Shown: piece after piece, positions 5,400-5,404 of the stretch
Layout: each line of letters starts with the position of its first letter
How positions within the stretch are numbered: the stretch's first letter is position 1
Source: an uncultured Clostridia bacterium
GTDB lineage: Bacteria > Bacillota > Clostridia > Oscillospirales > CAG-272
Length of the DNA stretch: 5,404 bases
NCBI GenBank assembly: GCA_904501985.1
Contig: CAJGCT010000065.1
Span: 1 to 5,404, forward strand
Reading direction: 5' to 3'
Notes under the pieces: generated by a model
The model's database searches: none
Seen by the model: the letters and a program-made list of their open reading frames with translations, nothing else
Told to the model about the DNA's origin: nothing
Program-made: the position numbers and the translations under genes

Positions 5400-5404
5400 T
5401 TCGA

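Noticed and set aside
5392..5404. GCGGATTCGA at the right edge as the T-arm of a plus-strand tRNA
   Set aside because: The preceding 60 bases show no D-loop, anticodon stem or acceptor pairing of a tRNA; the GGCGCGGA is better explained by pairing with 5360-5367.
5318..5404. Minus-strand frame open from the right edge to a TAG at 5320-5318 (28 codons) as the end of an upstream gene
   Set aside because: The peptide is Pro/Arg/Gly-rich and runs through GC hairpins, which is typical of spurious ORFs in intergenic repeats. It cannot be excluded without sequence beyond 5404.

Overview
The window carries five protein-coding genes in about 5.4 kb. It looks like chromosome from a low-to-mid GC Firmicute of the Clostridia, probably a gut Oscillospiraceae/Ruminococcaceae-type bacterium. 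The reasons are the strong AGGAGG/AAAGGA ribosome binding sites, a textbook sigma-A promoter, the dimeric (alpha2) type of glycyl-tRNA synthetase, Gram-positive lipoprotein signals, an LCP-family envelope protein and a secreted bacterial serpin. The taxonomic placement is inference; there is no rRNA or other marker here.

Layout from left to right. A plus-strand gene that enters from beyond the left edge (2-649) encodes the C-terminal part of a GNAT-like acyltransferase-domain protein. It converges on a minus-strand cluster. Between the two, 650-854 holds a dense run of hairpins: two perfect or near-perfect terminator-like stems at the outer ends and a possible three-way junction in the middle. 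The rest of the window is on the minus strand, in transcription order from right to left: a 144-aa lipoprotein of unknown function (5267-4833) closed by a clear intrinsic terminator; a 430-aa lipoprotein serpin (4727-3435); a 356-aa membrane-anchored LCP-family protein (3369-2299); and glyS (2255-855). No terminator is visible between serpin and LCP or between LCP and glyS. The LCP-glyS pair also has its own consensus promoter (TTGACA, 17 bp, TATAAT), whose -35 box contains the serpin stop codon.

Three of the five proteins carry export or membrane signals (two lipoproteins, one N-terminal anchor), so the cluster reads as an envelope or surface neighbourhood with a housekeeping tRNA synthetase attached. 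The serpin has a canonical inhibitory hinge and could protect surface proteins from host or competitor serine proteases. The LCP protein lacks several residues usually needed for its pyrophosphate-lipid substrate, so its activity is in doubt. No mobile element, CRISPR array, tRNA or rRNA was found. The last ~120 bases at the right edge are non-coding as far as can be seen and contain alternative GC-rich pairings upstream of the small lipoprotein gene.
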